In this document: positions 61,401-64,000 of the stretch, piece after piece
How positions within the stretch are numbered: the stretch's first letter is position 1
How the letters are laid out: each line of letters starts with the position of its first letter
Assembly (NCBI RefSeq): GCF_000621165.1
Contig: NZ_JHZA01000001.1
Coordinates: forward strand, 744,001 to 808,000
Reading direction: 5' to 3'
DNA from: Enterovibrio calviensis DSM 14347
GTDB lineage: Bacteria; Pseudomonadota; Gammaproteobacteria; Enterobacterales; Vibrionaceae
DNA: 64,000 nt
Notes under the pieces: model-generated
What the model saw: the letters and a program-made list of their open reading frames with translations, nothing else
What the model was told of the DNA's origin: nothing
Database searches by the model: none
Made by a program: the position numbers and the translations under genes

Positions 61401-64000
61401 TCTTTCTCCGTTTTCCGCAAAATCTAGCTGATGATGCGCAGAAAGGTCAACCACAAGCCCATTTTCGACGTTTTCATCAAGCCATTTTTGGCGAAGTGTT
61501 CCATTAAGTGCACTGTGTTTAGCCACTTTTTGACGGAATAACATTTTGGATAGGTTTGTGTCTTCAAGGTTTAAATTTTTGGGCTTGATGATGGCAAATA
61601 TCGAACATTCCCCTCTGTCTGGATGACCTTCGTCCAGTTTCCTGAGGTTCGAGCTGAGAACCTGAACGTTCAATAGCCTGACCACTTGGTACTGAATCCA
61701 GGACAACTGCGGACGGTCATTTTCTCGACCACCCCAATGCAGGCTATGTTTGACACGTGCAGCAAATTTCAGGTTTTTCCCTGAAAAGCGATGAAACGGT
61801 TGCCCCTCTAATATGATGTTAGCGGTATGCTTTATTATCTCAGTGCTGGAAGCATCGAGTTCTAGCTTGTTCCATCCACTTACAAGGTCGTCAGGCATTG
61901 CAATTTCGGGCCATGTGAAGAAGTTTTGCACAGGAATTGAGCCATAGAGACGGAAGTTATTGTCACTCCGTGTTTTTTGAAGCGTAAGGCTCGACTGGGT
62001 CGAAGCTTTTGGATTGGTGAGATTTGGGTTGAATACAGACAAAGTAGCCTTTGCTTCCAAAACTGCGTTGTTTAGCCGAAATCGAAACTCACCCCGATCT
62101 TTCTTATCTTTCTCAATACTCGGCAATGAAATACCTGCGGAAAAAATGCCTTGAATGCTACTTGGGGTGAATGGCTCGCTATCTACAACCTTCTCGTTGC
62201 CCGTGTTCCAGAGAAAATGAAGCCCCGTGTTATCCATTACCACGGTTTCGGGTGCAACGCGAATGTTTACGGCCTCGGAAAACAATGGGGTGGTGACAGT
62301 GCCATCCGCATGCGTGACTGGCATTGATGGTTGCTTCAGGTCTAACGTGATAGTTGTATAGATGTAAATATCGCTGTTAAGGCTGTCAGAGATAGTAGCC
62401 TTAATTTTTAGATCTGCAGCTTTTAGTGCCAACTGCCCTAGACCATTTTCTTCAGCGTCAATAAATGCTCTACAAACCGTCAACTCTCCCTTATGACAAT
62501 TGTTGTTTTCGAATACAGCCTTGAGAGACCTTGTCGTCCCTTGTTTTTCAAAATGAACTTTAAGTGGAATGCGAAGAGTTGTGCCAAGTAGTGTTACTTG
62601 CAACTCACCATTGTCTTCAGAAGGCACGTCAGTGTTAGGCCATTGCTTTAATGTCAGCACTGGAACGGGGTCGTCAAAGCCAGCACGATAGGCTAAAGGC
62701 CAACGAATCGAGGTGCTATTGAACGTCTCGAAGCGGGAGGTAAATGTGTCACCAGAAATGGTAAGCACCAGTTTTAGCAATCCATCACTGCCTCTCGGAG
62801 GTACAGTGTCAGGGTTTTGGGTATTCACTAACAAAAATGGCTGGCCAATAATTTCAATGGTCAGTTCGTCTTTTCCACGTTTTACGTTGTGAAGAGTAAG
62901 CGGAGTAAAGCGGATGCCGTCAACAGTGATGACGTCGGTTTTATATATTTCCTCGTTATATCCTAACCACCAACGAAAGCCTTGAAAAGGCGTATTGAGA
63001 TAGCTGTTGGCATTGACTGTGTGACGACTCCAATTATCTTGCTCATTGTTATTGTCTAATCGTGCGCGTGGATGCAGTTCTTTGGAGGACTCTTCAAGTG
63101 GTACATCGCTGAACCAAAACCTAAGAGATGTATTTGCGTCGCAAGAATAAGGCTTTTTCGCAGACAATAGCGTTACCTTTTCACCGTGAACTTGCAATTC
63201 CCGAGCAATAGTTGTGTCTGCGAATTCGAATTGATGAGGCGATATTAAAAGGCCGCGTTGGTCGTGAAATTCCCTTGTCTCGGATGCTTTCAACGTTGCT
63301 GTACCAAACTGAAACGCATTGCCCGACGCATCCAGTTTCGCGAACTGACCAATTAAATCCCCTTCACTAGGTAAACCTTCAACTGAGTGCAAATTCTTTT
63401 TATCGTCATCGAATGACCATGTCCCGACAGACTTCAGCCACCAAGGAGCAGGCCCGCCTTCATGAAAGCTATGGTCGCCTGCTTCTCGCTCGGCGGTGAT
63501 GGTTGTAAGTGCGCACAATTTCATTTTGACAGGCGAGGCCGTATAGCCGTCAGTGTGCAAATAGTACTGCGCCTGTTTTTTTGACTCATCGCTTTCGGAG
63601 GAAACTAGTTTGAAGGAAACAAGTGTGCGTCGGTCGGTAGCGGAAAGTGCGAGATCTTTTTGTAAGCCAGACCATACTGAATGCCACACTGCATCACTCC
63701 AATCTTCCCGCGTTGGCTTGTCCGGTCCGTTGTCCCTGCGTGGCAGAAACAAACGCGGTGCTGCGGGCTCGTGGTTTAGAGCAGTTTGCTGATTGTTTTT
63801 CTTTGATTGGTTTTTAGGGATGGTGCTTGTCGCGTATGCCTCATCTCTCCATGCTAAATCACAGCGAATTTCGATAGGCGTTTCTAAAATGGAATGTTTA
63901 GTCTCTACGGCGGGTTTATCGCCCCACTGAAGTGTACGGATGGGAATACGCTGGGGGGCTTGATCGTAAGAAGCTAAGCCTGGGTAGGCGACAATACTCG
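58485..64000 (-). CDS. Giant protein of unknown function, 5' end beyond window
   Basis: The frame ends at TAA-type stop 58485 and stays open to base 64000, so at least 1838 residues are present and the N-terminus is missing. (A TTG at 63752 is only an internal codon.) I see no transmembrane helix, lipobox or catalytic signature. The sequence is beta-rich with many WLGY, LPRPPLLAANDR and QFGTATLK-like stretches, and it includes Arg/Lys/Ser-rich spacers. A Lys/Glu low-complexity segment (KDTEKKDKKEQQEKPTEK) lies about 90-110 residues from the C-terminus (58700-58800). A cytoplasmic or exported structural protein is possible. I do not recognise the family. It faces ackA and is followed by no visible partner. 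Confidence 0.7.
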   Translation of the reverse strand, partial: SIVAYPGLASYDQAPQRIPIRTLQWGDKPAVETKHSILETPIEIRCDLAWRDEAYATSTIPKNQSKKNNQQTALNHEPAAPRLFLPRRDNGPDKPTREDWSDAVWHSVWSGLQKDLALSATDRRTLVSFKLVSSESDESKKQAQYYLHTDGYTASPVKMKLCALTTITAEREAGDHSFHEGGPAPWWLKSVGTWSFDDDKKNLHSVEGLPSEGDLIGQFAKLDASGNAFQFGTATLKASETREFHDQRGLLISPHQFEFADTTIARELQVHGEKVTLLSAKKPYSCDANTSLRFWFSDVPLEESSKELHPRARLDNNNEQDNWSRHTVNANSYLNTPFQGFRWWLGYNEEIYKTDVITVDGIRFTPLTLHNVKRGKDELTIEIIGQPFLLVNTQNPDTVPPRGSDGLLKLVLTISGDTFTSRFETFNSTSIRWPLAYRAGFDDPVPVLTLKQWPNTDVPSEDNGELQVTLLGTTLRIPLKVHFEKQGTTRSLKAVFENNNCHKGELTVCRAFIDAEENGLGQLALKAADLKIKATISDSLNSDIYIYTTITLDLKQPSMPVTHADGTVTTPLFSEAVNIRVAPETVVMDNTGLHFLWNTGNEKVVDSEPFTPSSIQGIFSAGISLPSIEKDKKDRGEFRFRLNNAVLEAKATLSVFNPNLTNPKASTQSSLTLQKTRSDNNFRLYGSIPVQNFFTWPEIAMPDDLVSGWNKLELDASSTEIIKHTANIILEGQPFHRFSGKNLKFAARVKHSLHWGGRENDRPQLSWIQYQVVRLLNVQVLSSNLRKLDEGHPDRGECSIFAIIKPKNLNLEDTNLSKMLFRQKVAKHSALNGTLRQKWLDENVENGLVVDLSAHHQLDFAENGERDWVVLPLPFSSILTANRWQPDDEFLDIFRTKLAHPESIWVHGTDLPLPGTIARPSREMLSQARKSVTDTTHNKHPGDAPACALGLPELLASNDAIVPYETRSVFQSFVLIKRSHKTVLAGLHYPALHQVLILGVLGKRKPDNNPQGFTFSQGGSSAAPTSESGETNLQSLLASMKHYAQSLAGHLVASPTSEVNDAQNDAKSSKSESYELIVHVAARDGRKILELSKQQIKMTIEGEDNLQREKRWAYQTIQRLAPWSSSGTLTRRHNDGDSDFFVISKDTEKALSSAVKNIRPSAATPLPRLTPPQAQRITPPSEKNISVPDYLVAGFSPIRTQAALWASEDNVLFGTETDGPRLTATASETVWQLHHGAAAYLTKSGEKKISMRMHNRTQVSFREAEVWHEKQESQRLTSALPDNFQARLPDGMLPTAHLHKSPDETASYMQTILPGRSFTARLADRAGAWADTRLGLDFSGLRASEVPINIKLPRPPLLAANDRTRASSHEKGEIVAAGTDPLLILHGPRAQKPSINGSYDGLDRSPRSAWASSFKVGSPSRGLIGREWNGVLSFELLAGTSLEKWLVNKAEARLEGEVFSLDLQHIEKILNTAQKAAQGEIEHQKVTLAHDLYPFSLSTKQSLLSAAMSKPPATPIEVIIEVKSDGDNSIERQLRFELLTASGELSSTEIPVYLRFDDPEYNDRLNGIAKMDFCPVGVAEKVDLVFAADLNDVRKNDRLELALGLRQDDSEETNASITFGGGSISNNIATLKDNVLELAVYRNRTSNGQPQNEEMAKFGWPNAIDGRDHLSYTLELDNYELLPDDILELRVVLKTASSNGKDNAKMHNQLFFDVVDKPLHPQNPSNFAMLQLSVIKEESEVKDTEKKDKKEQQEKPTEKYQLSAPLYAASPSATILEIVDPQDLLDGIVRRRAIYQWRSFIPRQQTYLTTVQKIAASGSSWIDPDLAEGWIRVGEND

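Noticed and set aside
58485-63752. Giant gene starting at 63752
   Set aside because: The codon there is an internal TTG; the frame stays open without stops to base 64000, so the true start is outside the window.

Overview
The window looks like chromosomal DNA of a marine gammaproteobacterium of the Vibrionaceae (Vibrio/Grimontia/Enterovibrio type). The evidence is a GbpA-type chitin-binding protein, a split glycine-cleavage locus with an XRE-cupin regulator, a Fur-controlled fumC, an EfpL-type EF-P paralogue, a YfcZ-family protein and an intergenic inverted-repeat element. The taxonomic placement is an inference from gene content. Most of the window is ordinary metabolism, transport and regulation. 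I see no rRNA, tRNA, CRISPR array, prophage or transposase gene.

Layout. 1-7.5 kb: 3' end of gbpA, an L,D-transpeptidase, a lipoprotein, a 5-oxoproline module (DUF969 and DUF979 permease subunits plus pyroglutamyl peptidase), a large secreted Calx-beta-like protein, and a region of gene remnants that includes a decayed piece of a paralogue of that secreted protein. 7.5-12 kb: orphan potD, a small conserved-looking ORF, a fagA-like/fumC operon under a near-perfect Fur box, and trxC. 12-20.3 kb: a LysR regulator divergent from a six-gene operon (RidA, aldehyde dehydrogenase, M19-like protein with altered metal ligands, BCCT transporter, two unknown proteins), probably for uptake and breakdown of a betaine-like or N-substituted amino acid. 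20.4-27.2 kb: efpL, a Nudix hydrolase, and an apparent signalling operon of TonB-dependent receptor, YfiR-like periplasmic protein and membrane diguanylate cyclase. 27.2-39 kb: exporters, LysR and AraC regulators, a GST, an M20 peptidase, several small unknown proteins including an EexN-like lipoprotein, and a secreted Ntn-hydrolase (penicillin V acylase/AHL acylase family) next to a LysR gene. 39-47.4 kb: an A+T-rich aldo/keto reductase and the glycine/serine locus gcvP-gcvH-sdaA, divergent from an XRE-cupin regulator and gcvT, with two TTTCCTATAGGAAA-type palindromes between them. 47.8-58.3 kb: a J-domain protein, an EamA exporter, a 1350-residue hybrid kinase, a yfcZ-like gene, an AMP-forming acyl-CoA ligase, a TetR regulator and ackA. 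58.5-64 kb: an unidentified giant protein whose reading frame is still open at the window edge.

Repeats. At least four copies of one intergenic inverted-repeat element occur (266, 151, 60 and 47 bp, all with TATACCCAAGTNRCCTGAAGATGC-like ends), and they look like nested internal-deletion forms. Short tandem duplications (20 and 20 bp) overlap or directly follow the stop codons of gcvT and the hybrid kinase, a 28-bp one follows the J-domain gene, and an 18-bp one extends the C-terminus of the diguanylate cyclase.

Best candidates for new biology are the giant C-terminal-window protein, the RidA/ALDH/M19-like/BCCT/two-unknown operon, the TonB receptor-YfiR-GGDEF operon, and the glycine/serine palindrome regulon.
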